DNA of 64,000 nucleotides from Nocardioides phosphati (GCF_014646375.1 NZ_BMNI01000003.1:255668-319667), one strand, 5' to 3'. Positions 16,385 through 25,327 are shown, numbered from the stretch's first letter. The notes: generated by a model from the letters alone, not told the origin. Made by a program: numbers and translations.

Positions 16385-19127
16385 CTAGCGGGCCAGGAGG
16401 GCCGGAAGCTCGGCGCGCGAGTGGATGCCGAGCTTGCGGTAGACGTTCGACAGGTGCCACTCGACCGCCTTCACGGTGACGACGAGCTCCTGGGCGACCT
16501 GGCGGTTGGTCAGGCCGCTGGCGGCGAGGTCGGCCACCCGGCGTTCGGACGGGGTGAGGAGGGCGAGCGCCTCGGCGGGCGGGCGGTTCGCCGGCTCCCC
16601 GATGCGGTCGAGGAGGCGGCGTACGCGGTCCTCGAGGGGGCGCAGGCCGCGGGTCTGCGCGAACGCCTCCGCGCTGCGCAGCAGGCTGACCACCTCCGGG
16701 CTCGCGCCCGCGCCGTCGAGGAGGATGAGCATCCCGGCGAGATCGGCCGAGACCTGCGCGGCCAGCCGCCCGGCCGGTACGCCGTCGAGCGTCGCCAGCG
16801 CGCGGCGGAGCAGTCCGATCCGGTCGCTCGTCGGGTCGACTGCGGCGAGGGTCCGCAGCGCCTGGGCAACCGTGTACGCCGCCCCGAACGCCTCGGCCCG
16901 CTCGGCGTTCTCGCGAGCCAGGGCGATCGCCTCGCGGCCCTCGCCGAGGCGGATCAGGGCGAGAGCGCGACCCGCGCGCCACGGCAGGACGGCGGGGTTG
17001 TCGAGGTTGAGGTGGAGCTGGCGGCCGACGTCCGCGTAGCGGCGGGCGGCGGTGTCGTGGTCGCCGTTGGCGGCGGCGACGTCGCCGAGGGCGTGCAGCG
17101 CGTAGGCGGCGAGCAGCGTCCGCTCACCGGAGATCCGCTCGAGGCTGGAGCGCCAGGGGAGGGTCTTCTCGAGCTCGCCGCGGGCGATGTGGCTCTCGAC
17201 GAGACCGGCCAGCACGAAGCCGAGGCCGGCGTTCCAGCCGTGCGCGCGCTGCTCGAGGGTGGCCTGGAAGTCGCGCTCGGCCTCGGTGGTCAGGCCCATC
17301 CGGGCCCGGGCGGTGCCGCGGCAGGCAGCGATGTTGGCGAACTCGAGCACCGAGCCACGCCGGCGGGCATCGTCCATCGCCTGGGTGAGCAGCCGGTCGG
17401 CCTCGTCGAGTGCCGAGGACCAGATGAGCGAGCAGCTCGCCATGAAGACCGCGGTGCCGTCGGCGTTCGCGTGCTCGAAGAGGGCGCCCCGGTCGATCGC
17501 GCGCAGGGCGAGCCGGCGGGCGTCGGTCGCGGTGCCGCCGTCGGCGACGGCGAGGGCGGCAGCGGCGGCGAGGGCACGGCGTTCGTCGGGGGTGGAGTTG
17601 TCCTCGGGCTCCCCGACGAGGCGCTCGAACTGCTCGCGGGTCTCGCTGGCGGGGGAGCCCATCAGCAGGTGGGCGAAGACGGCGCGCTCGGTCAGGACGT
17701 GGGCGGCGTGGGAGCCGTCGGTGGCCACGTCGTCGAAGGAGCCGAACGTCGAGCGGGCCTGGGCGTGCTCGCCGGCCACGAGCAGCGCGTCGCCCTCGGC
17801 AGCGCGGAGCGACGCGAGGACGTCCGGGTCGGTGGTGAGCTCCCGGGCGAGGCGCCAGGTCTCACGTGCGGCCTCGATCTCGCCGAGGGCGGCGAGCGCT
17901 CCTGCGGCGCTCGCGAGCAGCGGGACCTCGGCCTCCGGTGACCGGCCCCTCGGCCAGCGCCCGGTCGAAGAAGCGGCGGGCCTGCGCCGGTTCGCCGGAC
18001 GACAGTGCGTGCCGGCCCTCCTCGGTCAGGCGCTCACGGGTGTCGGGGTCGTCCCCGGGGGTCGTCAGGCAGAGGTGCGCAGCCACGACGGAGCGGGGAG
18101 CAGCCCGACGCGCGAGTACGTCGGCACACCGGGCGTGGAGGTCGGAGGCGTCCGTCGCGGTCAGCGCCGCGAGCACGGCGTCTCCGATCAGCGGGTGGCG
18201 CAGGCGGTGGGTGCCCTCGGAGCGCTCGGCGAGCTGAGCGGTGCAGAGCAGGGCGAGGTCCTGCACGACCGTCGCGGGCGGCAGGCCGGCGAGCTCCGCG
18301 ACCGCGCCCGTGGTGCCGTGCTCCCCGAGCACGGCGAGCGCCGAGGCGGTGTCGATCGCGGTCACCGACAGGCGTCGCAGCCGGCCGGTGATGGCGCCGA
18401 CGAGCGAGTCGGGCACCTCCTCGCCGCCGTGGGCGATCACCTCGCCGACGAAGAGCGGCACGCCGCCGGTCACGGTGTGGATCCTGTCGGCCTGCGCAGG
18501 GTCGAGCCTGTGGTGCTCGAGCAGCAGGGCCACACCACCGACGGTCAGTGGACCCGGGTGGAGGACGCGGCTCACCTCGCGCAGCCGTGCCAGGGAGTCC
18601 GGTGACGTGGGCTCCTCGCCCACGCGCACCGTGTAGGCCAGCACGCACGACAGCTGACGGAGGGCGGGCGCGAGCAGGTCCAGGACCTGCAGCGAGCCCT
18701 CGTCGAGCCACTGGGCGTCGTCGATGGTCAGCACCAGCGGCCGCTCGGCGCAGAGATCCTCGAGCACCCACCGGGCGCCGTACGCCAGGTCGCCGAGGGT
18801 GCGCGCAGTGCCGTCGGCCAGGTCGGCCAGCGCGGCGCCGGGTCCGTCGAAGGGGTGCTCGCCGGAGCGGTGGCGGTGCGCGAGCGGCCCGAACCAGTCG
18901 CGCAGCACGCCGTACTCGATGGTGGGACTCATCGGCGTCGCGCGGACGTCGAGGCTGCGCCAGCCGTCGCGCAGTGCGGCGTCCCGGACGTGCCACAGGA
19001 GCCTGGACTTGCCCATACCGGGAGCCGCTTCGAGCACCACGAGTTCCCCGTGACCGCCCCGGGCGCGGTCGAGGAGCCGCCCGAGACTGGCGGTCTCAGC
19101 GTCCCGCTCGATCAGTCGGGAGCGCAT
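16385..19127 (-). pseudogene. LAL-type LuxR transcriptional regulator, interrupted by one frameshift
   Basis: Two adjacent minus-strand frames together make one LAL regulator of about 913 residues. The upstream frame (19127 to about 17945) has an AAA-type ATPase domain with Walker A AAPGMGKSR and Walker B LVLTIDDAQWLD. It then turns into an Arg-rich nonsense tail ending at 17862. The downstream frame continues with EAEVPLLASAAGALAALGEI and TPR-like repeats to a C-terminal LuxR HTH (LTPSERRVADLAASGLTNRQ, then the recognition helix) ending at 16385. Removing one G from the GGGG run (CCCC at 17946-17949 on the plus strand) restores one open frame. It may be a true frameshift or a base-call error. 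Confidence 0.8.
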
Positions 19128-19231
19128 CCTTCGACGTTAGGCCTCTGGGGCGTTGCTGGGGAGTGCAACTGTGCAAATAGGCCGACAGGACTAGACCTCC
19201 GCTGGGGTGACCCCAGTGTCATGCTGCTCCG

Positions 19232-20128
19232 GTGACGTACGCACTCCTGGTCAACCCGCGCGCCGGCGGTGCCGCAGCGGGGGCCGCCGAGGCCGCGCGC
19301 GCCGTGCTCGTCGGCGCGGGCCAGGCGGTCGAGGTGGTGCGCTGCGACGACCGGGCGACCACGGCTGCCGCCGTGGGAAGGGCCTGCGAGCGGGGCGACG
19401 TCGTCGTGGCCGTCGGCGGTGACGGCACGGTCTCCTCGGTCGCCGGGCTGGTGGCCGGGCGCGGCGGGGTGCTGGGACTGGTCCCCGCAGGCCGCGGCAA
19501 CGACTTCGCGCGCATGCTCGGCGTGCCCCCGGACCCCGGGGGCGCCGCGCGGGTGCTGCTCGGCGGGCGGGTGGAGCGGGTCGACCTGGTCGCCTGCACG
19601 GTCCCCGGGCAGCCGCGGCAGGTCGCCGTTGGCTCGGTGTACGCCGGCGTCGACGCACGCGCGGTCGAGCTCGTCGAGCGGATGCGGTGGCTGCCGACGG
19701 TGCTGCAGTACCCCGTCGCGGCGGTCCGTGCGCTCGCCTCCTACACGCCGGTCGACGTCGAGGTGGTCGTCGACGGCATCGGCCACTGCTTCGGTGCGGC
19801 GACCGTGGTCGCGGCCAACTCGGCGTACTACGGGGCGGGGATGCGGATCGCCCCCGACGCCTCGGTGACCGACGGGCTGCTCGACGTCGTGGTCGTCGCC
19901 TCCTCGTCGCGGCGGGCGCTGATCACCGCGATGCCGACGATCTACGGCGGCCGCCACGTGCTGCGCGACGACGTGGTGGTGCTGCGGGGACGCGTCGTCG
20001 AGATCCACGGCAGCCCGCGCGTCCCCATGGGCGCCGACGGCGAGCCGCTGCCGGACCTGCCGGCTCGCCAGGCACCGCCGGGACGGATCGAGGCGCTGCC
20101 GGGTGCGCTGCAGGTCCTCGTCCCCTGA
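19232..20128 (+). CDS. Diacylglycerol kinase-family lipid kinase (YegS-like)
   Basis: A 298-residue lipid kinase. The first strand LLVNPRAGG (4-12) is the usual family start. The nucleotide motif GGDGTVSSVAG is near 63-73, followed by LVPAGRGNDFAR (near 83), which matches the GTGNDFAR motif of the YegS/DgkB group. The C-terminal beta-sandwich includes ANSAYYGAGMRIAPDASVTDGLLDV. Such enzymes phosphorylate diacylglycerol or related lipids for membrane lipid turnover. The GTG start at 19232 sits immediately before the first strand. It heads a plus-strand run with the pirin gene. Confidence 0.88.
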   Translation: MTYALLVNPRAGGAAAGAAEAARAVLVGAGQAVEVVRCDDRATTAAAVGRACERGDVVVAVGGDGTVSSVAGLVAGRGGVLGLVPAGRGNDFARMLGVPPDPGGAARVLLGGRVERVDLVACTVPGQPRQVAVGSVYAGVDARAVELVERMRWLPTVLQYPVAAVRALASYTPVDVEVVVDGIGHCFGAATVVAANSAYYGAGMRIAPDASVTDGLLDVVVVASSSRRALITAMPTIYGGRHVLRDDVVVLRGRVVEIHGSPRVPMGADGEPLPDLPARQAPPGRIEALPGALQVLVP

Positions 20129-20189
20129 CGACTGCGAAACCGGGTCCGGGCACGCCGAGCGGCGGACGCCGGTGGGGGAGACTGGTCGC

Positions 20190-20867
20190 ATGACCCTCGA
20201 CGTACGCCGGGCCGGCTCGCGCTTCGTGACCGTCGAGGCGGGCCGGGAGACGCGGCACTCGTTCTCGTTCGGGCCGCACTACGACCCCGCGAACCTCGGG
20301 TTCGGGCTGCTCGTCTCGCACAACGACGACCTGCTCGCCCCGGGGGCGGGCTACCCCGACCACCCGCACCAGGAGATCGAGGTCGTCACCTGGGTGCTGT
20401 CGGGCGCGCTCGCGCACCAGGACTCCACGGGGTCGTCGGGCGTGCTCGAGCCGGGGCAGGTGCAGGTGATGTCGGCGGGCACGGGGGTGGTGCACGCGGA
20501 GTTCGCGGCGCCCGGTGCCGGGGAGACGCGGTTCGTGCAGACCTGGGTGCGGCCGGATGCCTGGGGCGCGACGCCTTCCTACGCGTCCGCGGTCGCGGAC
20601 CCGGGCAGCGGCTGGACCGCGGTCGTCGGTGGTGACGGCCTCCCGGTCGGGGCGTCGGGCGCGACGCTGTGGGTGAGTGACGCAGCGGCCGGCGACCGGC
20701 TCGTCGTACCGGAGGCGCCGCACGCGCACCTCTTCGTCGCGACCGGCGCTGCGCGTCTCGGTGAGGTCGAGCTCGCCGAGGGTGACGCGGTGCGGATGGT
20801 CGGTCAGGGAGCAGACCTGCGCGCGGAGGCACCGGGCCAGCTGATGCTCTGGACCTTCGACGCCTGA
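20190..20867 (+). CDS. Pirin family protein
   Basis: A 225-residue bicupin. The pirin N-terminal cupin is clear: the metal ligands are in YPDHPHQEIEVVTWVLSG and in HQDSTG...GVLEPGQVQVMSAGTGVVHAE, giving the three His and one Glu iron site. The second cupin half follows after residue 140 without a clear metal site. Bacterial pirins include quercetinase-like and metabolic regulators; the activity here is unknown. I took the ATG at 20190 (MTLDVRRAGS), as the upstream extension overlaps the lipid kinase in another frame. Confidence 0.85.
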   Translation: MTLDVRRAGSRFVTVEAGRETRHSFSFGPHYDPANLGFGLLVSHNDDLLAPGAGYPDHPHQEIEVVTWVLSGALAHQDSTGSSGVLEPGQVQVMSAGTGVVHAEFAAPGAGETRFVQTWVRPDAWGATPSYASAVADPGSGWTAVVGGDGLPVGASGATLWVSDAAAGDRLVVPEAPHAHLFVATGAARLGEVELAEGDAVRMVGQGADLRAEAPGQLMLWTFDA

Positions 20868-20873
20868 CCGGTC

Positions 20874-20934
20874 CGTGAACCGAGCAGTATGAACGTCTTC
20901 GGCGCCGCAACACGTTCGTACTGCTCGGTTCACG
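20874..20934. repeat. Long palindrome, left copy, before the nuclease-like gene
   Basis: Arms at 20874-20895 and 20913-20934 are 22 bp with one T/C difference (a G-U pair). The core is GAACCGAGCAGTAYGAAC. The 17-base loop contains GGCGCC. The same core recurs as the right copy at 22030-22086, so the nuclease-like gene lies between two related palindromes. This copy may terminate the pirin transcript. Confidence 0.8.
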
Positions 20935-20988
20935 CGCCCTGTGGAGAGGCCGCGACGTGGCCGCGTCGACTCGGCACAGGGTGGACCC

Positions 20989-22032
20989 ATGGGGAGACAT
21001 CGTTGGGACCCGCAGGTCGGGTTGCCGCAGGGGCTGCAGATTCCTGTGCCTGTGGGTTCGACAGGGGCAGGTCCGACGCAGAGCACTGCGCGGAGCGCGG
21101 CGTGGGACCGCAAGGCGCGCGGCTTCTACCTGCCGGCTGGAAGCGAGGTCGACGCGGTCGAGCAGCGGATCCTGAACGCCGCCCCGCACCTGCCGCCCCT
21201 CGGAGCCTTCACGGGCTGGGCCGCGTGCCGGCTCCACGGAGCGGCATTCCACGACGGGCTGGGCAGGGACGGCATCACCCGGCTGCCGGTCCCGATTGCC
21301 GTCGGCACCCGGGGCTGGGTCCGACGTCGGGCTGGGCTGGCCTATTCGTTGTTCGGCCTCGACGCGACCGCCATCCAGGTCGCGGCCGGTGTCCCGGTGA
21401 CGGACCCGGTCAGGGCGACGTACGACGCGATGCTTGCGGCTGACTCGCTGGTCGAAGCGATCGTCGAGCTGGAGAAGTCGGTCATGGGGCGGATCGCCTC
21501 GATCGAACAGGTCAGGGACTTCATCGAGGCCAAGCGCGGCACCCAAGGGGTTCGGCAAGCGCGCGAGGCAGCCCAGCTGGCGAGCGAGTTCAGTCGGTCA
21601 CCGCAGGAAGTGCGCACGCGATTCATCGCCGAGCGCGTAGCCCGACTGCCGGCGCTGCTCGTCAACGCGACGGCGTACACGCTCGACGGGAGCAGGATCG
21701 GCGAGGTCGACCTCGCCGAACCGACGAGCGGGCTGGTCGTGGAGTTCGACGGCGCGGATCACGAAGAGCAACCTCGGCGGCACGGGGACGCGATCAAGCT
21801 CGAGCGGTTGCGCGCGGCCGGCGCCGAGGTCCTGCGGGTCACCACCCCCATGCTCGGCGAACCCGAAGGGTTGGTCGCCACCATGCGTGCGGCGAGGCAG
21901 CGGGCACTCGAGACTCCGGACGAGCGCCGGCGGTATCGCTTCGTGGCGCGAGCTCCCTCGCTGCACCAGGAGCTCCTGGAGGCCCGGGTGGTCGCCGAGC
22001 TTGCGCGCGATCTCGAGCGCCAGATGCGCTGA
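20989..22032 (+). CDS. DUF559-like (Vsr/PD-(D/E)XK nuclease fold) protein, AbiEi-like layout
   Basis: A protein of about 347 residues. The N-terminal and middle parts resemble the AbiEi-like or uncharacterised region common in actinobacterial proteins of this kind (FTGWAACRLHGAAFHDG, then RATYDAMLAADSLVEAI). The C-terminal part has a DUF559/Vsr-type core: IGEVDLAEPTSGLVVEFDG, DAIKLERLRAAGAEVLRVT, consistent with a PD-(D/E)XK nuclease site (Asp in EVDL, Glu in VEFDG, Lys in DAIKLE). Its substrate is unknown. The start is either the GTG at 20941 or, better, the ATG at 20989 with AGGGTGG before it. The TGA stop is the first triplet of the right palindrome. Confidence 0.65.
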   Translation: MGRHRWDPQVGLPQGLQIPVPVGSTGAGPTQSTARSAAWDRKARGFYLPAGSEVDAVEQRILNAAPHLPPLGAFTGWAACRLHGAAFHDGLGRDGITRLPVPIAVGTRGWVRRRAGLAYSLFGLDATAIQVAAGVPVTDPVRATYDAMLAADSLVEAIVELEKSVMGRIASIEQVRDFIEAKRGTQGVRQAREAAQLASEFSRSPQEVRTRFIAERVARLPALLVNATAYTLDGSRIGEVDLAEPTSGLVVEFDGADHEEQPRRHGDAIKLERLRAAGAEVLRVTTPMLGEPEGLVATMRAARQRALETPDERRRYRFVARAPSLHQELLEARVVAELARDLERQMR

Positions 22033-22086
22033 ACCGAGCAGTACGAACGGGTCAGGACCCTGAAGTGGTTCGTACTGCTCGGTTCA
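22030..22086. repeat. Long palindrome, right copy, fused to the nuclease stop codon
   Basis: TGAACCGAGCAGTACGAAC (22030-22048) is perfectly complementary to 22068-22086. Its first three bases are the stop codon of the upstream gene. A nested GGGTC/GACCC hairpin (22049-22060) lies in the loop. The arm shares its core with the left copy at 20874. Position between convergent genes also fits a bidirectional terminator. Confidence 0.8.
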
Positions 22087-22104
22087 CGAGCGGTGGGCGG
22101 TGAC

Positions 22105-24141
22105 TCAGAGGGCGGCGGCGGTCTCCGTGCCCTGCAGGATCGCGCGCTTGGCGTCGAGCTCGGCGGCGACGTCGGCGCCGCCGATGATGTGGAGGCCGGG
22201 GCGGTCGGCGACGTGCAGCTCGTCGTACAGGCCGCGGACCGACTCCTGGCCGGCGCAGATGACGACGTGGTCGACGTCGAGCACCTGCTTCGACACCGCG
22301 CCGTCCTTCGTGGTCACGGTGATGTGGAGGCCCTCGTCGTCGATCAGGTCGTACGACGCACCGGTGATCTGGTGGACGCCGTCCTGGCGGAGGTGGGCCA
22401 TGTGCGCCCAGCCGGACGTCTTGCCGAGGCCCTTGCCGATGCGCTCGGCCTTGCGCTGGAGCAGCCACACCTCGCGGGCGGGGGTGCGCGGCTTGGGGTC
22501 GACCAGGCCGGCCGGGTCGAGGGTCGCGTTGCCGACGCCCCAGTGCGCCTTCCACTCGTCGAGGGTCTCGTCCTCGTGCGTCAGGAAGACCGAGATGTCG
22601 ACGCCGATGCCGCCGGCGCCGATGACGGCGACCTTCTTGCCCGGGACCACGCGACCCGCCAGCACGTCGGCGTACGACACGGCCTTGGGGTGGTCGATGC
22701 CCGGGATGGCCGGGGTGCGCGGCTCGACGCCGGTGGCGATGATGACCTCGTCGTACGCCGCGAGCGCGGCCGGGTCGGCCGTCGTGTTGAGGCGGAGGTC
22801 GACGCCGAGGACCTCGAGCTTGCGGCCGAAGTAGGCCACGGAATCCTTGAAGTCCTCCTTGCCCGGCACCTGCATCGCGAGGCGGAACTGGCCGCCGATC
22901 TCGGCGTTCTTCTCGAAGAGGGTGACGGCGAGGCCGCGCTCGGCGGCGGAGACCGCGGCGGAGAGGCCGGCGGGGCCGGCGCCGACGACGGCGACCTTCT
23001 TCTTCGAGCGGGTGGGGGAGAGGACGAGCGTGGTCTCGCGACCGGCGCGCGGGTTGACCAGGCAGGAGACCTTCTGGTTCTTGAAGGCGTGGTCGAGGCA
23101 GGCCTGGTTGCAGGCGATGCAGATGTTGATCTCGTCCTCGCGGCCCTCGGCGGCCTTCTGGACGATGAACGAGTCGGCGAGGAACGGGCGCGCCATCGAG
23201 ACCGCGTCGGCCTTGCCCTCGGCGACGATCTCCTCCGCCATCTGCGGGGTGTTGATCCGGTTGGAGGTGATCACCGGGACGTTGACATGCGGCTTCAGGG
23301 CGGCGGTGGTGTCGACCCAGGCGCCGCGCGGGACCTGGGTGATGATCGTGGGGACGCGCGCCTCGTGCCAGCCGATGCCGGTGTTGAAGATGTCGACGCC
23401 GGCCTTCTCGAGCTCCTGGGCCAGGGTGACGATGTCGTCCCAGCTCTGGCCGCCCTCGACGAGCTCGAGCAGCGAGATGCGGTACTGCAGGATGAAGTCG
23501 GGGCCGACCTTGGCCCGGGTCCGCTTCACGATCTCGATCGGGAAGCGCATGCGGTTGGCCGCCGAGCCGCCCCACTCGTCGGTGCGCTTGTTGGTGCGCT
23601 CGGCGAGGAACTGGTTGATCAGGTAGCCCTCGGAGCCCATGATCTCGACGCCGTCGTAGCCGGCCTTCTGCGCGAGCCAGGCAGAGCGGGCGAAGGCGTT
23701 GATCGTCTTCTCGATGCGCTTGGCCGACATCGCCTTCGGCTTGAAGGGGTTGATCGGCGCCTTGATGGCCGACGGCGCAAGGCTGAACGGCTGGTAGGAG
23801 TAGCGGCCCGTGTGCAGGATCTGCATGACGATCTTGGCGCCGTGCTCGTGCACCGCGGAGGTGATCTCGCGGTGGTGCATGGCGTCCTTGCGGGTCCGCA
23901 TGCCACCGGCGAACGGCTTCACCCAGCCCTGCCACTCCGGCGCGTAGCCGCCGGTCACGATGAGGCCGACGCCGCCCTCCGCACGCTCGGCGAAGAACGC
24001 CGCCTGCTTCGGGATGTCGGCGACCTTGTCCTCGAGGCCGTTGTGCATCGAGCCCATCACCACGCGGTTGCGCAGCTCGGTCGTGCCGACCTTCAGGGGC
24101 GCGAGGAGGTGGGGATACCCGTTGGTGCTGTTGCTCATCAT
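22105..24141 (-). CDS. fadH: NADPH-dependent 2,4-dienoyl-CoA reductase-like (OYE fused to flavodisulfide-type domain)
   Basis: A 678-residue iron-sulfur flavoenzyme. Residues 1-345 are an Old Yellow Enzyme TIM barrel (ELRNRVVMGSMHNGLED, then AGYDGVEIMGSEGYLINQFL). A Cys cluster CIACNQAC...VSCLVNP (about 350-375) binds 4Fe-4S. The C-terminal FAD/NADPH half starts VAVVGAGPAGLSAAVSAAER (about 395) with a second Rossmann motif VAVIGAGGIGVD. This is the FadH layout, which reduces 2,4-dienoyl-CoA during breakdown of unsaturated fatty acids. Related enzymes act on other enones, so the substrate is inferred. It overlaps the upstream PadR gene by ATGA (24138-24141), indicating control by it. Confidence 0.86.
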   Translation of the reverse strand: MMSNSTNGYPHLLAPLKVGTTELRNRVVMGSMHNGLEDKVADIPKQAAFFAERAEGGVGLIVTGGYAPEWQGWVKPFAGGMRTRKDAMHHREITSAVHEHGAKIVMQILHTGRYSYQPFSLAPSAIKAPINPFKPKAMSAKRIEKTINAFARSAWLAQKAGYDGVEIMGSEGYLINQFLAERTNKRTDEWGGSAANRMRFPIEIVKRTRAKVGPDFILQYRISLLELVEGGQSWDDIVTLAQELEKAGVDIFNTGIGWHEARVPTIITQVPRGAWVDTTAALKPHVNVPVITSNRINTPQMAEEIVAEGKADAVSMARPFLADSFIVQKAAEGREDEINICIACNQACLDHAFKNQKVSCLVNPRAGRETTLVLSPTRSKKKVAVVGAGPAGLSAAVSAAERGLAVTLFEKNAEIGGQFRLAMQVPGKEDFKDSVAYFGRKLEVLGVDLRLNTTADPAALAAYDEVIIATGVEPRTPAIPGIDHPKAVSYADVLAGRVVPGKKVAVIGAGGIGVDISVFLTHEDETLDEWKAHWGVGNATLDPAGLVDPKPRTPAREVWLLQRKAERIGKGLGKTSGWAHMAHLRQDGVHQITGASYDLIDDEGLHITVTTKDGAVSKQVLDVDHVVICAGQESVRGLYDELHVADRPGLHIIGGADVAAELDAKRAILQGTETAAAL

Positions 24142-24704
24142 GCTTCCTTTGCGCGTACGCCGGCGGCCCGGCGCTCGTGGGTGGAGAGGTACTCATCGAG
24201 GAAGCCGATCCAGCCTTCCTCGACCCGCACGCCGGCGCGCAGGACCAGGTAGCGGTCCAGGTCGGCGTCGGGGAGGTCTTCGGGGTGAGGGAACTGCCGC
24301 GCCAGCATCTGCCGGTACGCCGCGGCGCGGGCCTCGTGCTCGGCGCGCTGGCCGCGCGCCATGTCGAGCACCCCGGCCCGGTCGTCGGCGAACGAGGCAC
24401 CGCGGAGCTTCACGGCGAGGTCGCTGCGCAGCGGGGTGGTCGCGGGCGGCTCGGTGAGCCAGGCGGCGAGGATCTTCTCGCCGACGGGGGACACGTCGTA
24501 CACCTTCGTGTCGGGCTTGCCCTGCTGGGGGACGACGGTCGAGGTCAGCCAGCCGTCGGCCTCCATGCGCGCCAGCGTCCGGTAGATCTGCTGGTGCGTC
24601 GCGGACCAGAAGTAGCCGAACGACTTGTCGAAGCGGCGGGTGAGCTCGCTGCCGCTCGCCGCGCGTTCGCGCAGGGAGACGAGGAGGGCGTGCTCGAGGG
24701 CCAT
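24138..24704 (-). CDS. PadR family transcriptional regulator
   Basis: A 188-residue PadR protein. The N-terminal winged helix runs LEHALLVSLRERAASGSELTRRF and YRTLARMEADGWL, with the wing VPQQGKPDTKVYDVSPVG. The C-terminal part (about 100-180) is the Vir_act_alpha_C dimerisation helix pair. I chose the ATG at 24704 (MALEHALL); an ATG six codons upstream is possible. It overlaps the dienoyl-CoA reductase gene and has a TGCAACAAGTTGCA palindrome 22 bp before its start, so autoregulation and control of the reductase are likely. Confidence 0.87.
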   Translation of the reverse strand: MALEHALLVSLRERAASGSELTRRFDKSFGYFWSATHQQIYRTLARMEADGWLTSTVVPQQGKPDTKVYDVSPVGEKILAAWLTEPPATTPLRSDLAVKLRGASFADDRAGVLDMARGQRAEHEARAAAYRQMLARQFPHPEDLPDADLDRYLVLRAGVRVEEGWIGFLDEYLSTHERRAAGVRAKEA

Positions 24705-24725
24705 GCGACGAGTGTGGAGCACCTA

Positions 24726-24739
24726 TGCAACAAGTTGCA
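24726..24739. promoter_or_regulatory. PadR-type operator candidate
   Basis: TGCAAC (24726-24731) and GTTGCA (24734-24739) form a perfect 6-bp inverted repeat around AA. It lies 22 bp before the padR start, in the padR/DUF4396 intergenic region, at a position where binding would block the padR promoter. The link to this PadR protein is inferred. Confidence 0.55.
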
Positions 24740-24777
24740 AGGGGTAGCCGTGGGCGATCTGGATCACTCCTCGGGAA

Positions 24778-24796
24778 TATACCCCTAGGGGGTATA
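24778..24796. promoter_or_regulatory. CsoR-type copper operator upstream of the DUF4396 gene
   Basis: TATACCCC (24778-24785) and GGGGTATA (24789-24796) form an 8-bp perfect inverted repeat around TAG. The core ATACCCCTAGGGGGTAT is the classic CsoR/RcnR-family operator pattern (ATACCCCxxGGGGTAT) bound by copper-sensing repressors. It ends 12 bp before the start codon, so it overlaps the core promoter or transcript start. Confidence 0.75.
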
Positions 24797-24808
24797 GGTT
24801 CGGGAGCC

Positions 24809-25321
24809 ATGGACACGAACTCATGGCGCACTGCGATCACGGCCACCCTTCACTGCCTCACCGGCTGCGCGGTCGGCGAGGTGCTCGGCATGGTGCTGGC
24901 GACCTGGTGGGGCTGGGGCAATGCCGCCTCCATCGCCCTCGCGATCGGCCTCGCCTTCTTCTTCGGCTACCTGCTCACCTTCACCGGCGTACGCCGCTCG
25001 GGCGCCGACGTGCGCACGGCCGTGCGGGCCGCGGTCGCCGCTGACACGGTCTCGATCCTGGTGATGGAGCTGGTCGACAACGGCTTCGTCCTCGCGGTGC
25101 CCGGCGCCATCGACGCGATGCTGACCGACGCGCTCTTCTGGGTCTCCCTCGGGGCCTCGCTGGCGATCGCCTTCGTGGTGACCGTCCCCGTCAACCGCTG
25201 GATGATCGCGCGCGGCCTCGGCCACGCCGCCGTCCACCACCTGCACGCCGGCCACGCCGCGCACGAGGGCCACGCCGCGCATGAGGGCCACGCTGGCCAT
25301 GAGACGCACATGCACCACTGA
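24809..25321 (+). CDS. DUF4396 membrane protein with His-rich tail
   Basis: A 170-residue protein with four or five predicted membrane helices (ATLHCLTGCAVGEVLGMVLA, ASIALAIGLAFFFGYLLTFTG, VAADTVSILVMELVDNGFVL, LFWVSLGASLAIAFVVTVPV). The tail from about residue 145 is a His-rich repeat of HAAHEG/HAGH units ending HMHH, suited to metal binding. DUF4396 has no established function. The ATG at 24809 is 12 bp after a CsoR-type operator, so copper-inducible expression and a role in copper handling are inferred. The Cys/His context in helix 1 (HCLTGC) is also consistent with metal binding. Confidence 0.8.
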   Translation: MDTNSWRTAITATLHCLTGCAVGEVLGMVLATWWGWGNAASIALAIGLAFFFGYLLTFTGVRRSGADVRTAVRAAVAADTVSILVMELVDNGFVLAVPGAIDAMLTDALFWVSLGASLAIAFVVTVPVNRWMIARGLGHAAVHHLHAGHAAHEGHAAHEGHAGHETHMHH

Positions 25322-25327
25322 CTCGCC

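Noticed and set aside
20874..22086. Transposon reading of the palindrome-bracketed gene
   Set aside because: No transposase motif (DDE, HUH or Tyr recombinase) and no target-site duplication are visible, so it is not called an insertion sequence.
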